DNA from: an uncultured Saprospiraceae bacterium
GTDB lineage: Bacteria > Bacteroidota > Bacteroidia > Chitinophagales > Saprospiraceae
Assembly (NCBI GenBank): GCA_937872405.1
Contig: CALMSP010000316.1
Location: 1-38,455, forward strand
Length of the DNA stretch: 38,455 nucleotides
Reading direction: 5' to 3'
Both the position numbers and the translations under genes were made by a program. The notes under the pieces were generated by a model. It ran no database searches. It was not told where the DNA came from and saw only the letters and a program-made list of their open reading frames with translations. Positions within the stretch are counted from its first letter, which is position 1. Each line of letters opens with the position of its first letter. This document shows, piece after piece, positions 25,367 through 34,797 of this stretch.

Positions 25367-27418
25367 TTAGGGCCCGCCATCTTTTTTCTTTTCGGTTTCG
25401 GCAGTCAAGCGGCGGAGTTTCTCTTCGGCTTCGCGTATTTGTTTTTGCAGTTGCTCCAGTTTCGCGCTATCGGCTGCAATTTGCTTTTGTAATGCTTCAC
25501 GGGACTTCATATCTTCGGCGATTTTAGCCGCTGTTTCAGCTTTCACTTTGGTGATTTGTTCGGCTGCCTGTTGCTTGGTCTGATACACCACATCAGAGGC
25601 TTCCTTTTTGGCCGCGCTTACTTCGTCGAGTAGTTGTTTGCGGGTAGTTTCTGCTTCCTGGGCGTATTGCGCTTTTTTGTCGGCAGCATCTTTACGCGCT
25701 TTTTCCACTTCAGCCTGAGCCGTGCTGCGCGCTTCCTGTACCTGTTTGCTCAGTTCTGCGCGCTGCACATTAGCATCTTCGCGTACTTTTTGAGTTGCTT
25801 CATTTTCCTGCTGCCGGGTGGCGGCCACCTGTTTGGCAGCATTTTCACGAGCAGTAGCAACCTCCTCGGCAAGTTGTTTTTTCACAGCAGCTGATTCTGT
25901 CTTCGCCTGCTCCGTTTCAAGGGCCACTTGCTGACGGATACGCCCAATCTCTTCCGCAGCACGCTGTTTGGTATTGACCACTTCTACGGCCGCGTTTTCT
26001 TTCTCACGAGCCATTTGCTCGCGAAGGATAGCTACTTCGGATGCGTTTTGCTCTTGAATCCGCGCCTTTTCCTCGTTAGCTTTGCGGCGTGACTCGGCTA
26101 CCTCCAGCGCCAAGCGTTCTTTCTCCAGCACAGCATTTTCGCGGGTTTTAGCGACTTCTTCGGCAAGCTGTTCTTTCGTTTTGAGTATTTCTTCCGATGC
26201 TGATTTTCTGGTTATGACCACCTCTTCCACTGTTTTGTCTCGCTCTTGCTCAGCTTTCTGGCGCGCCAGTTGAATCTGATTCAACGTTTCTTCGCGAATG
26301 CGTTTGAGTTCAGCGGCTGAATTCTCGCGGGCGCTGGCAATTTCATCGGCGTATTCGAGCTTGGCTTGTTCTAACTTTTCTCGAATGGACTTCAGTTCCT
26401 TCGCTGCGCGTTCACGAGCGCCAGCTACTTCCTTTGCCGACTCCAACTGCACCCGCTGAATCTCTTCGGCGGCGCGTTGTTTGTTTTGTACAACTTCCAA
26501 GTTGATCTGTTCAATTTGACTGGATGCCTTCTCCTTCGCATCTTTTACCATATTGGCTACTGCCTGTCGGGATTTTTCAATTTCTTCTTGCGATTTTTGG
26601 CGTGCCTCCAATACTTCATTGGCATACTGTTGCTTTTGCTCGGCGGCTTTTTGCTGCGCCAGGGCTACTTCCTGCTGCAGTTGCTGCTTTTGTTTTTCAT
26701 TTTTTTCCTTTTCGGCGGCGATCTCTGCCCGTAGGCGTACTTTGGTATCCGCGAGTTCTTTGCGCAGGTTATTCAATTCCTCATCTGTAGCCGGTTCGGT
26801 GCTGCTGCGCGTAGGTGTAGTGGTGGCGGGTTTATCGGCTGTAGCTGATCGGGGCCGACGAGTTGGGTCGGTGTCCGCTATTTTTACATCCACCACTTTA
26901 GAAGGGTCAAGCGTTTGGTGGAAGCAGGTAGCCAGTTGCCGAAATTCGAGTTGCCGATTCGGGTTCACCGTAAACTTCCGCATCTCTTTGCTTACATTAT
27001 TTTTGATATAAATGGTGGTAATAAACGAAGCAGCCAACCATTCCACCGCTGTCATATTGAGTTGTAATACATTCTGATAAATCGGTACGTTGCCGTCGGT
27101 GATCATTTCACCCATTTCTACGAAGCGATAACTGCGCCGTTCCATAGTGGAATCCACGAAAATAATTTCATCCTCTTGATTGAATTCTACACCGCTTTTA
27201 GAGATTATTTTTGCCCGCAGACCCTTATCATCATTGAGGAATTCAATGCTATAGCTATAATTACCACGCACCACCAACACCTGCGATACTGTTTGTACAA
27301 TATGTGCCCCGCCGATATTTACATTCCTAACAATCAATCCATTGCATTCTTGTGCATTGGCAGCAGTAATTCCCGATAGGAAGTATAGTAGCAAGGCTAT
27401 GGCAGGTAAGTGTTTCAT
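25367..27418 (-). CDS. Large secreted coiled-coil protein with 18/22-residue register
   Basis: 683 residues. Signal peptide 1-22 (ending ANAQ). Residues about 24-175 form a beta-rich domain, unrecognised, with two Cys (QECNG, ATCFHQ). A Pro/Thr/Ser linker (185-210, TTTPTRSSTEPAT) leads into about 450 residues of Ala/Glu/Lys/Arg/Gln-rich coiled coil with no proline until near the end. Recurring segments start EV or EI (EVAxxRExAAxE); successive starts are spaced 18, 40, 22, 29, 40, 22, 18, 22, 18 and 40 residues, all sums of 11 and 7. It is probably an elongated periplasmic rod. Its function is unknown. Confidence 0.8.
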   Translation of the reverse strand: MKHLPAIALLLYFLSGITAANAQECNGLIVRNVNIGGAHIVQTVSQVLVVRGNYSYSIEFLNDDKGLRAKIISKSGVEFNQEDEIIFVDSTMERRSYRFVEMGEMITDGNVPIYQNVLQLNMTAVEWLAASFITTIYIKNNVSKEMRKFTVNPNRQLEFRQLATCFHQTLDPSKVVDVKIADTDPTRRPRSATADKPATTTPTRSSTEPATDEELNNLRKELADTKVRLRAEIAAEKEKNEKQKQQLQQEVALAQQKAAEQKQQYANEVLEARQKSQEEIEKSRQAVANMVKDAKEKASSQIEQINLEVVQNKQRAAEEIQRVQLESAKEVAGARERAAKELKSIREKLEQAKLEYADEIASARENSAAELKRIREETLNQIQLARQKAEQERDKTVEEVVITRKSASEEILKTKEQLAEEVAKTRENAVLEKERLALEVAESRRKANEEKARIQEQNASEVAILREQMAREKENAAVEVVNTKQRAAEEIGRIRQQVALETEQAKTESAAVKKQLAEEVATARENAAKQVAATRQQENEATQKVREDANVQRAELSKQVQEARSTAQAEVEKARKDAADKKAQYAQEAETTRKQLLDEVSAAKKEASDVVYQTKQQAAEQITKVKAETAAKIAEDMKSREALQKQIAADSAKLEQLQKQIREAEEKLRRLTAETEKKKDGGP

Positions 27419-27718
27419 ATCTTGTAATTTTTGAGAGGTAATTTAAGGTATTTCAACGGTTTATGAAATACCTGCAACGCGGAAATTCAAAATCTTATTG
27501 TTAAAAGATTAGAAAAGCCAAATAGAATAAGGATAAGCCAGGGCTGACTAATGTAAAATTTTATCCTGATGATGAAGTTTGACGCTGGCAATAATAGCGA
27601 AAAAAACTGACAATGAAGTATTTTTTTCAAGTTAGGGCTTGTATTTGTGTGACTACACGGGGTAGTTTGCGTCTAAAGCAATATATTCTTTAAAATAACA
27701 ATACAAACCTTTACAACC
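27419..27718. other. Divergent intergenic region, no gene seen
   Basis: 300 bases between the coiled-coil gene and the small barrel gene. No coding frame of note. Near-matches to the -7 element (GTAGTTTG near 27663, GTATTTG near 27645) lack one base of the TAnnTTTG spacing, so I name no promoter. Confidence 0.4.
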
Positions 27719-28186
27719 ATGAAAAAAACGCTCTTTACCCTATTAGTCGTTTCGGCATCTGTGATGCTGGCGCAAGCGCAATTGATTGACAAAGGCGCTA
27801 TTATGGTCGGAGGCGACTTAGAGTTCACCTCCCATAGCAAAAATAGCACTTTTGAGCTACGCCCTATGCTGGGTTATTTTTTTGCTGACAATGCGGCACT
27901 GGGCACGGGCTTTTCCTATTCATCAGTCAGCAACTTCCGACGATTTAGCCTCAGCCCTTTTGCTCGATACTATCTGAACTTTGGTCTGTTCGGGCATGCG
28001 GGCGTTCAGTTCACACATATCAAGGATGCAGAAAAACCCAATGATTTTGACTTGGTCGCGGGTTTGGGGTATGCCCTGTTTTTGAACAATAATGTAGCTT
28101 TCGAGCCTTTACTTACCGTCAATTTCCTGGATGGCGAGCCGTACACCCGATTGGGTATTTCTTTCCAGGTATATTTCAACCGATAA
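27719..28186 (+). CDS. Small outer-membrane beta-barrel protein
   Basis: 155 residues. Signal peptide 1-21 (MKKTLFTLLVV to AQAQ). Eight or so amphipathic strands follow, with typical turns (DNAALGTGFSYSS, YYLNFGLFGHAGVQFTH, FEPLLTVNFLDGEPYTRLGI), ending FQVYFNR. It matches the OmpW/OmpX-like 'outer membrane beta-barrel' group in Bacteroidota. No substrate can be inferred. A double hairpin follows the stop. Confidence 0.8.
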   Translation: MKKTLFTLLVVSASVMLAQAQLIDKGAIMVGGDLEFTSHSKNSTFELRPMLGYFFADNAALGTGFSYSSVSNFRRFSLSPFARYYLNFGLFGHAGVQFTHIKDAEKPNDFDLVAGLGYALFLNNNVAFEPLLTVNFLDGEPYTRLGISFQVYFNR

Positions 28187-28188
28187 AA

Positions 28189-28252
28189 ACCTCCGGTCAC
28201 ATCTACCGAGGTTCCAGGGCAACATCGTCCGTTTGCGGCGTGTTGCCCCTGG
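28189..28252 (+). terminator. Tandem hairpins after the small barrel gene
   Basis: First hairpin ACCTCCGGT (28189-28197) with ACCGAGGT (28205-28212), one bulge. Second CCAGGGCAACA (28214-28224) with TGTTGCCCCTGG (28241-28252), one bulge. No long T run follows, so it may protect the 3' end or stop transcription weakly. Confidence 0.55.
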
Positions 28253-28305
28253 CTTCTAATTAAGTGTTTGTAATAGCAGAAAGCCCTCAAATCAAGGAGC
28301 TTTCG

Positions 28306-28337
28306 TTTGTTTATTTCGGCTATTTTATATATCTTTG
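28306..28337 (+). promoter_or_regulatory. Bacteroidota-type promoter of the acyltransferase gene
   Basis: TTTG at 28306-28309, a 20-base spacer, and TATCTTTG at 28330-28337 fit both boxes of the consensus. The leader to ATG 28461 would be about 117 bases, longer than elsewhere in the window. Confidence 0.6.
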
Positions 28338-28460
28338 TACTTGTAAAGATGACCTTCCAAAAAATAATCCCTGTGTTGAACCCATGCCCCTAAAAAAACG
28401 TTAGAACTATTGAAAAAAAGCACGCTACAACGAAAAAACGTTGTTTTCAAATAATCCTAC

Positions 28461-29657
28461 ATGTCTGACGCCATCGAAACCACCATGACTGCCCGCAAGC
28501 AAAGAATCATTTTTATTGATGTGATTCGAGCTTTTGCTATTTTGATGATGCTTCAAGGGCACTTCATAGATGCTATGCTTTTACCCGAATATCGGGATTA
28601 TGGTTTGCCGCTGTACGCTTTTTGGGCTTTTTTTAGAGGGCTTACTGCACCAATTTTTTTCTTTTCTACGGGGCTGGTTTTTATGTATCTGTTATTGAAA
28701 GATGAGCGGCCCATCTTGCAAAATGAGCGCGTACACAAAGGGTTGCGGCGAGTTGGGATGCTGGTTGGGATTGGTTATGTCCTCAAATGGAGCTTGCCAA
28801 GTTTGCTCAGGCTACATTTTTATCCTTCTTTTTTCTTAGTGGATGTGCTGCACTGCATTGGCTTTGCCATTTTAGGGCTGATCATAGTATATGCTTTACA
28901 TCGGTGGCTGCAATTTTCATTGCGTGTTATTTTATTTACATTGGCTATTATTATATTTTTATCAAATCCGATCTTGAAAGCTGCGGATTGGTCGGTGTTA
29001 CCTCCTTGGCTGGCAAATTATTTTACCACAGCCTATGGTTCCACGTTCACACTCTTCCCTTGGATAGGCTACACTTTTATAGGCGGGGTGCTGGGCGTAT
29101 GGCTCAATCGAAATAAAACAATGGCCTTCGCCGCTTGGTTTCCATGGGCACTTGTGGCGCTGGGCTGGGCACTTCATGCGTTTTCTACGCACTGGATGGC
29201 GGCACTTTATGAAATCACCGCTTGGAACACATTCTATGAAATTACCAGAAATAATTATCTGTTGATGCGCTTAGGGCATGTATTGATTACTGTGGCCGCC
29301 GTAGTATGGATTACACGCTGGTGGAAAACAATGCCGTCCATAGTTACCAAAATTGGTAGCGAAACGCTTACGATTTATGCCGTTCATTACGTCATTTTAT
29401 ATGGTACTTGGTTTAATTTTGGCTTAGTAAGCCTTTGGAAGCAACAACTACAACCAATGCAAGCCGCGCTGGGTGCGCTATTGTTTGTGATCAGCTTTAT
29501 TATCATAACGGCTCATATCGAAGCTATTCGATTGTTGTTGTACCGCCAACTGCCGGCGATGGCCTATTATGCTTTCCGAGTGGTTCGCATTAAAATCATT
29601 CGATTTTACCTCCGCGCGCGCCGTCCGGTACGCCGGATATGGCTATCGTTTACCTGA
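28461..29657 (+). CDS. DUF1624/HGSNAT-like membrane acyltransferase
   Basis: 398 residues with about ten hydrophobic helices. The N-terminus RIIFIDVIRAFAILMMLQGH, with His34 at the end of helix 1, and FFRGLTAPIFFFSTGLVFM fit the heparan-alpha-glucosaminide N-acetyltransferase-like (DUF1624) family, a cousin of the Acyl_transf_3 group. Such proteins move acyl groups across the membrane onto sugars; the acceptor is unknown. ITRWWKTMPSIVTKIGSETL and YAVHYVILYGTWFNFG also fit. The C-terminus is basic. Convergent with tamB, with 37 bases between stops. Confidence 0.8.
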   Translation: MSDAIETTMTARKQRIIFIDVIRAFAILMMLQGHFIDAMLLPEYRDYGLPLYAFWAFFRGLTAPIFFFSTGLVFMYLLLKDERPILQNERVHKGLRRVGMLVGIGYVLKWSLPSLLRLHFYPSFFLVDVLHCIGFAILGLIIVYALHRWLQFSLRVILFTLAIIIFLSNPILKAADWSVLPPWLANYFTTAYGSTFTLFPWIGYTFIGGVLGVWLNRNKTMAFAAWFPWALVALGWALHAFSTHWMAALYEITAWNTFYEITRNNYLLMRLGHVLITVAAVVWITRWWKTMPSIVTKIGSETLTIYAVHYVILYGTWFNFGLVSLWKQQLQPMQAALGALLFVISFIIITAHIEAIRLLLYRQLPAMAYYAFRVVRIKIIRFYLRARRPVRRIWLSFT

Positions 29658-29694
29658 CATCCAAATTCTTTGAATTTCAGGCTTTTACGCATTT

Positions 29695-32600
29695 TCAAAA
29701 ACGCTCTTTTGTTTTCTTTGTTTGGCTGCGCAGGATTTTCCAGAATTCTGCAAAAGAATCAAACTCACGTCGAAAACTTAGTCCAGAGCCAATTTGCAAG
29801 CGTCGCCCTCCAATATCCGGTTGCAATCGCTGATAGACCCTTAGTTTCAGGCTGCGGTCAGTGCTCAATGCATATTCAATAACGATGTCATTACCAACGA
29901 AGGTACCCGCCGATGCTGTATTGCGCACACTGGTGCCAATATCCACATTACCGCCTAATAATACCGTTAAGCGATCATTAAGAAAGTTTTGCCGCAGTTG
30001 TACTTGAAATTCATCTCCGCGACTAAAGTTTTGCCCATCGCCCAAGTCCACATTTTGATACTGATTATAAGCAATATCAAAATCAATACCGGAAAGTACG
30101 CGCCCCTCAGAGATAAGATCGGAGAATAGTTCCGTGAGCAGTAGCGACAATTGGTTCGATATAAATTCACTGACCGTATTGTATAAAATTTCACTGCCCT
30201 GTAGTGCAAAATCGGATGGCAAGAACTGCCCAACTACGATCAGCCCAAATACCTGCCGATTGAGTTCGTTTTGATCCTGCTTTAAAATGCGCAATTTACT
30301 ATCCGTGTAGGTTTTTAATTCTCCAATAAGCAATGGAAAGGCAATATCAAAATTAATTACTGGGCGCAGTAGCTCGCCTTGGAGTTGCATCCGAAGCACA
30401 ACATCCGTGGCTTTGCTGGCATCACTTTTCACCTGAGGGCTAGAGTTTACCAAGTATTCCTGTATAAAATTTGCTACAGAAGTATTTAAACCTTTATATT
30501 CGGCTTCTAAACTAATCTGAGCACCAAAGGGGTCGCCGGTCCATTGTATATTACCACCCTGCCGAATTCGAAAACTTTTATTTACTACATTATACAAAGT
30601 AAATAAATAATCGCCCTGTTCGATCGTATAATCGCCAAACATTTGAAAATCAGCACCTCGCGGCATGATAATACGAATATTACCTCTACCAGAACCTTTA
30701 ATAATATCGCCGGTTTGCTCATTAAATACGAGTTCCATCTGCGCTTCTTGCCGAATGCCGAGGTTCATTTCCAGACTGATACCTGTAGGCTCTAAGCGTT
30801 GTCGCTCGCGCTCGGCAGCTTCCTCTGTCTGCTTTTTCTTGTTGATAAAATTGACAAACTTGAGTGCAGACGCACTTCGTCCGGCGCTTACAGGGATTAC
30901 AATGCGCGTGCTATCAGCCACATTTGCATTAATGTAAATATTAATACGATTGAATGGGCCATTGAAGCGAATATCGCCTGCCCCCAGCGCATGTCCGTAA
31001 AATAGGTCATTGTCACCTTTTTTGGTGTCTAAGGCTAAAAAGCGATTGGTGCGTAGGCGCACATCCAGCCCCATATTGCGCAGCCGATCGTGCCGAATGC
31101 CTCCACTTACCGTAGCGCTGTGCCCGTATTTGTCGCGCAGTATAATATCATTAGCACCAAAAAGAAAGTTATTTACACTCACGGTACCTTGGGCAAAAGT
31201 GTAGCGCGTTTTGAGATAATCCACGGTGAGTGCGCCTTCCCAAAGCGTCAGGTTGCCCGACACATCGGGTCGAGCGGCAAACCCGCTGAATCGCAAATCG
31301 CCATCGAAATAGCCTTCCGTGTCGGATATTACATCTCCAATAAAATATTCAGCGATACATATGGGATAACGAGCAATATTTACATTAAAATCAAAATAAT
31401 GCTTTTGTCGGGTGGTGGTCAGTGGTTGTCGGTTATCTTTTATCTCATTCAAATTAAAAAAACCATTTGCACTAAGCACTGCGTCGCCGTCATCTATGCG
31501 CAGGGTTGCGCGGAGCGGGCTTTTGAGATCTCGGGCATTCGCCGAAAATAGGAATTTGCCAAACAAATCATTGTTAATATACAAAGAGTCGGAGCGAATA
31601 TTGGCGCGTAAGTCCTGCAGCTGAAACAGATCCGTGGCCTGCACAATTAGATTAAAATTGCCACTAAAGTCGAGCGGTTTGTAGTCCCAGAAGTCATCAA
31701 TGATACTAAAATCCAAGTTAAATAAAGACAAACGCAATCCCTTGTCCTGTACGCTTTCTATCAATATAGTGCGCTCGCCGCTGGTGAGTTTGAAATGCCC
31801 TATGTTGATATAATTTTTACCGATTTCAATGTAATTATCGGGGTTGATGAGCCAGAAACGTTCTAAAATAACTAAGTTGTTGGGTTTGAAATTAAAGCGA
31901 AACCGGCTGCTATCTACTGGAAAAAATACACCTTCCAAATCAAGGGCATCCATGAATTTGTTGGTCTCTTGGATGATTGTGAAATTAAAACTATCCCTCA
32001 ACTCTCCAGTGATAGTTAGCGGTTCCAATTCATATTTGTCATTAATCATCGTGTGCATAGAATTTGCCAGTATGTGTGCCCCCGTCACATCGCCATCGAA
32101 AATCAGGTGCGCATCCTCCAGGCGCACATCGCCATAATTAAAAGTAGGCATATCTATTTGCACCAGCAATTGGTCGCTCATGCTATTGTAGCGCCCTTTA
32201 ATATCAATATCCCGAAGTACGCCCAGCTTTTCATCGAACAGATGATTCAGCCCCTGCGAATCGGATAATCGAAAATCGAAAGTAAAATCACAAGCATTCA
32301 ATTGACGGCTGCTATTGCGAAAGCCAAAACGCTCGGCGAATGCCGGATAATTGCGCGTAAAATGCCGGATCACGGCTTCAGGTATTTGCTCGATGTCAAA
32401 TACACCGCTGATGATGCCACTCATCACATCCGATTCTAAGCGAAAGCGTCGTTGCCCATCATCATTAAATTCAGAAATTGCTTGTAATTGTTCTATAAAA
32501 TATTTTTCCTGATGATTATAAATGATAGCCAAATTATTGACGCTTGCGGTTCCTTCCATCGTGGAGAGCCGATTGTTGCTCAAATTAAGGTCGAATTGAC

Positions 32601-34578
32601 CACCGAGTATGATGTCTTTTTTAGAAAAATTAATGGTTTTGAGGTCGAGTTTATTCACATTTGCCTGAAAATTAAAGCGCGGCACACTGTCTTTAAAATT
32701 AAGTAAACCCCTGAATACCAAGTCAATATGCTCATCTTTAATCGTAAAATTACCATCGAAGAGGTTTCGATTGAGCTTGCCGGACAGTTGCGCATTCTCG
32801 TAATTGTATTGTTTAAAAACAAAACTTTGGATGTTCGCCGTAAGCTCGGCAGAAGCAGTTGCTGCGCTTAGCCCCACGCCATTTTTCACTTCTGAGGTAA
32901 AATTGACCAAACCGAAGTCTGGGTTATCCGTCCATTTGCCGAGATCAAAGTCTTCAAGCGCCAATCTTCCACGATAGCCAGCACGGTTGCGACCGTTTTT
33001 CAGGTTCATTTGCATATCCATACGCGCGCGCCCAATGTCCGTGCGCAGATAGCCCAAGGCTACGAAATTAGCAAAAAAGCCATCAAAGGAGCCTTCGAAA
33101 TTGAGGCGCCCGAGGCGATCCCAGTTGCTGGGCAAATTAAGGTCCGGAATGAGTTGGCGCAGGGTTCGTACGCGCGTACTGAACTGTTCCAGGCGCAGGG
33201 TGATAAATTCCTCATTTTTAACAGCCAAGTTGCGGGTATTAAAATTACCCCGAACCAAAGAACCATCTGATAGTCGGATATTCACATTGCGCCCGCGCAG
33301 GTTGTTTACTTTGCCACTAATGCGGCCATCCAACTGTAGTATTTCTTCTCGATTGCTATTGAAAAAGGTATTATTTTTCAGGCCCGGCGCAAAGGTCATG
33401 ATATCTCGTAGCACTACGTTGGCGCTATTGATACGGGCATCCATTTCCACGTCATCGGGAAAAGAGGCAAATTTTTCGTAACCCCGATAGCGAAAAATAA
33501 GCGAATCGCCGATTTCACTGTATGGTGTAATCAGCTTAAAATCATTGAGTTCTGCTCGTCGGGGCGACACCAGTACCTCCCGTGCTGAGAGTTGCTTGAG
33601 CACAAAGCCGCTGCTATCCTGAAGAGCCAAATGTTGTACTTCGCCCAAAAAAACTTGATTGGCAAAAGTGAAACAACGGACATCCATGTTGATGTCAAAC
33701 ACTTCCATGTGCTGGTAATCCAATTCATCTGTTGGGCTGAGTTTCACAGGGGTACGATCATAATTGTGCAAGGCAAAGCGGCCGTCGCGCAAGCGAAAGG
33801 TTTCGATGGATAGAAGCGCTGAAGGCGCGGGGCTGGTGTCCGAATCTTGTATTTTCAGCACGGTTTCAATGGGTATGGCCTGCCCTGGAAATTCATCAAT
33901 GCGCACCACCGGTTGAATCAATTCGACTAAGTGAGCATCTATTTTTTTGTGAGGCAAATCCATTTGTCGAATGCGAATAGTGCCTTTGCCGATGGCCATG
34001 AACAGGCGCTGCCCGCGCACCTGATCCAGCTTTACAAAATGCACATCTTCCAGATTGAGCCGTCGGATCAGTAGATTAAAATGCCTTTTCTTCTGGGTTT
34101 CAGAGGCTTGCTGAGGTGAAAATAAGCGGTCGAGTAATGTTTCCAGATTGGTTTGACGTGCGTTCGCTGGTCGTTTCAAATTAAATTGTGCGCTGCTGAG
34201 GCTAAGCTCGTCAATGGTAAGCCCTTTCCAAAGCAACACAAAAGGATTGGTGACAATATTGACGCTCAGCTTATCGCTGTAGAGCAAGGTATCGCCGGGT
34301 ACGAAGGGGTCTTCCACATAAAAACCTTTCATGACTACCCGATCTAAGAAGGCTAAGTAAAGATAGTCCATGCTTACGGTCACGCCCATTTCGCGGCTAA
34401 GCACGCGCGCCGTCTGACGTCCCATCCAGTTTTGTACAGGTGGAATGAGCAACAAGAACGACAGGATGATAAGTAAAGCCAACACAAATGCCAGGCCGCG
34501 CGTTAGCCATAGCCAGACCAGCGCAGCGATCTTCTTTCGCGGTTCTGTTTTATTGACTTTCTCGTCTGGTGTCGTCAC
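29695..34578 (-). CDS. tamB: TamB-like inner-membrane-anchored translocation/assembly protein
   Basis: 1627 residues. One N-terminal helix (about 24-47), then a very long beta-rich region of AsmA/TamB type and a C-terminal DUF490 domain with GRGNIRIIMPRGADFQMFGD, YTIEQGDYLFTLYNVVNKSF and GLIVVGQFLPSD. TamB proteins bridge the inner and outer membranes, assist barrel assembly and carry phospholipid. There is no TamA/BamA-type gene adjacent; in Bacteroidota TamB often works with TamL or other partners encoded elsewhere. No internal frameshift is seen. Confidence 0.93.
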   Translation of the reverse strand: MTTPDEKVNKTEPRKKIAALVWLWLTRGLAFVLALLIILSFLLLIPPVQNWMGRQTARVLSREMGVTVSMDYLYLAFLDRVVMKGFYVEDPFVPGDTLLYSDKLSVNIVTNPFVLLWKGLTIDELSLSSAQFNLKRPANARQTNLETLLDRLFSPQQASETQKKRHFNLLIRRLNLEDVHFVKLDQVRGQRLFMAIGKGTIRIRQMDLPHKKIDAHLVELIQPVVRIDEFPGQAIPIETVLKIQDSDTSPAPSALLSIETFRLRDGRFALHNYDRTPVKLSPTDELDYQHMEVFDINMDVRCFTFANQVFLGEVQHLALQDSSGFVLKQLSAREVLVSPRRAELNDFKLITPYSEIGDSLIFRYRGYEKFASFPDDVEMDARINSANVVLRDIMTFAPGLKNNTFFNSNREEILQLDGRISGKVNNLRGRNVNIRLSDGSLVRGNFNTRNLAVKNEEFITLRLEQFSTRVRTLRQLIPDLNLPSNWDRLGRLNFEGSFDGFFANFVALGYLRTDIGRARMDMQMNLKNGRNRAGYRGRLALEDFDLGKWTDNPDFGLVNFTSEVKNGVGLSAATASAELTANIQSFVFKQYNYENAQLSGKLNRNLFDGNFTIKDEHIDLVFRGLLNFKDSVPRFNFQANVNKLDLKTINFSKKDIILGGQFDLNLSNNRLSTMEGTASVNNLAIIYNHQEKYFIEQLQAISEFNDDGQRRFRLESDVMSGIISGVFDIEQIPEAVIRHFTRNYPAFAERFGFRNSSRQLNACDFTFDFRLSDSQGLNHLFDEKLGVLRDIDIKGRYNSMSDQLLVQIDMPTFNYGDVRLEDAHLIFDGDVTGAHILANSMHTMINDKYELEPLTITGELRDSFNFTIIQETNKFMDALDLEGVFFPVDSSRFRFNFKPNNLVILERFWLINPDNYIEIGKNYINIGHFKLTSGERTILIESVQDKGLRLSLFNLDFSIIDDFWDYKPLDFSGNFNLIVQATDLFQLQDLRANIRSDSLYINNDLFGKFLFSANARDLKSPLRATLRIDDGDAVLSANGFFNLNEIKDNRQPLTTTRQKHYFDFNVNIARYPICIAEYFIGDVISDTEGYFDGDLRFSGFAARPDVSGNLTLWEGALTVDYLKTRYTFAQGTVSVNNFLFGANDIILRDKYGHSATVSGGIRHDRLRNMGLDVRLRTNRFLALDTKKGDNDLFYGHALGAGDIRFNGPFNRINIYINANVADSTRIVIPVSAGRSASALKFVNFINKKKQTEEAAERERQRLEPTGISLEMNLGIRQEAQMELVFNEQTGDIIKGSGRGNIRIIMPRGADFQMFGDYTIEQGDYLFTLYNVVNKSFRIRQGGNIQWTGDPFGAQISLEAEYKGLNTSVANFIQEYLVNSSPQVKSDASKATDVVLRMQLQGELLRPVINFDIAFPLLIGELKTYTDSKLRILKQDQNELNRQVFGLIVVGQFLPSDFALQGSEILYNTVSEFISNQLSLLLTELFSDLISEGRVLSGIDFDIAYNQYQNVDLGDGQNFSRGDEFQVQLRQNFLNDRLTVLLGGNVDIGTSVRNTASAGTFVGNDIVIEYALSTDRSLKLRVYQRLQPDIGGRRLQIGSGLSFRREFDSFAEFWKILRSQTKKTKERF

Positions 34579-34797
34579 GATGTTTGTATATTATATGGCT
34601 GTGCTTTATACAAAAGAACTGTATTTCAACTTATAAGGTACAGCACTTGGACGTTTTTAACGCAAATTTAATGCAACTTTGCCTCCTTTGAGTAGCTTTT
34701 CTAAAATAACATATAGTCTATGATTCATATAAATAATTGATTATAAATAATTTATAAATTATAAAAACAGTAAACCATAAATAATTCAGTACTTATA

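Noticed and set aside
26082..27011. Possible tandem DNA repeat array or CRISPR-like pattern in the coiled-coil gene
   Set aside because: The repetition is at the protein level with variable spacing and no identical DNA units, so it is neither CRISPR nor a simple satellite.
28349..28393. 14-codon leader frame MTFQKIIPVLNPCP before the acyltransferase
   Set aside because: It has no run of regulatory codons and no attenuator-like paired hairpins; too short to support as a gene.
31090..31551. 153-codon plus-strand frame and many others opposite tamB
   Set aside because: All lie antisense to one continuous 1627-residue frame with a clear C-terminal family signature; none shows motifs.
34579..34797. 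AT-rich stretch upstream of tamB considered as an origin or regulatory RNA
   Set aside because: It is only low-complexity TTATAAAT-type sequence, with no DnaA-box cluster, no stable hairpin and no recognised RNA family.
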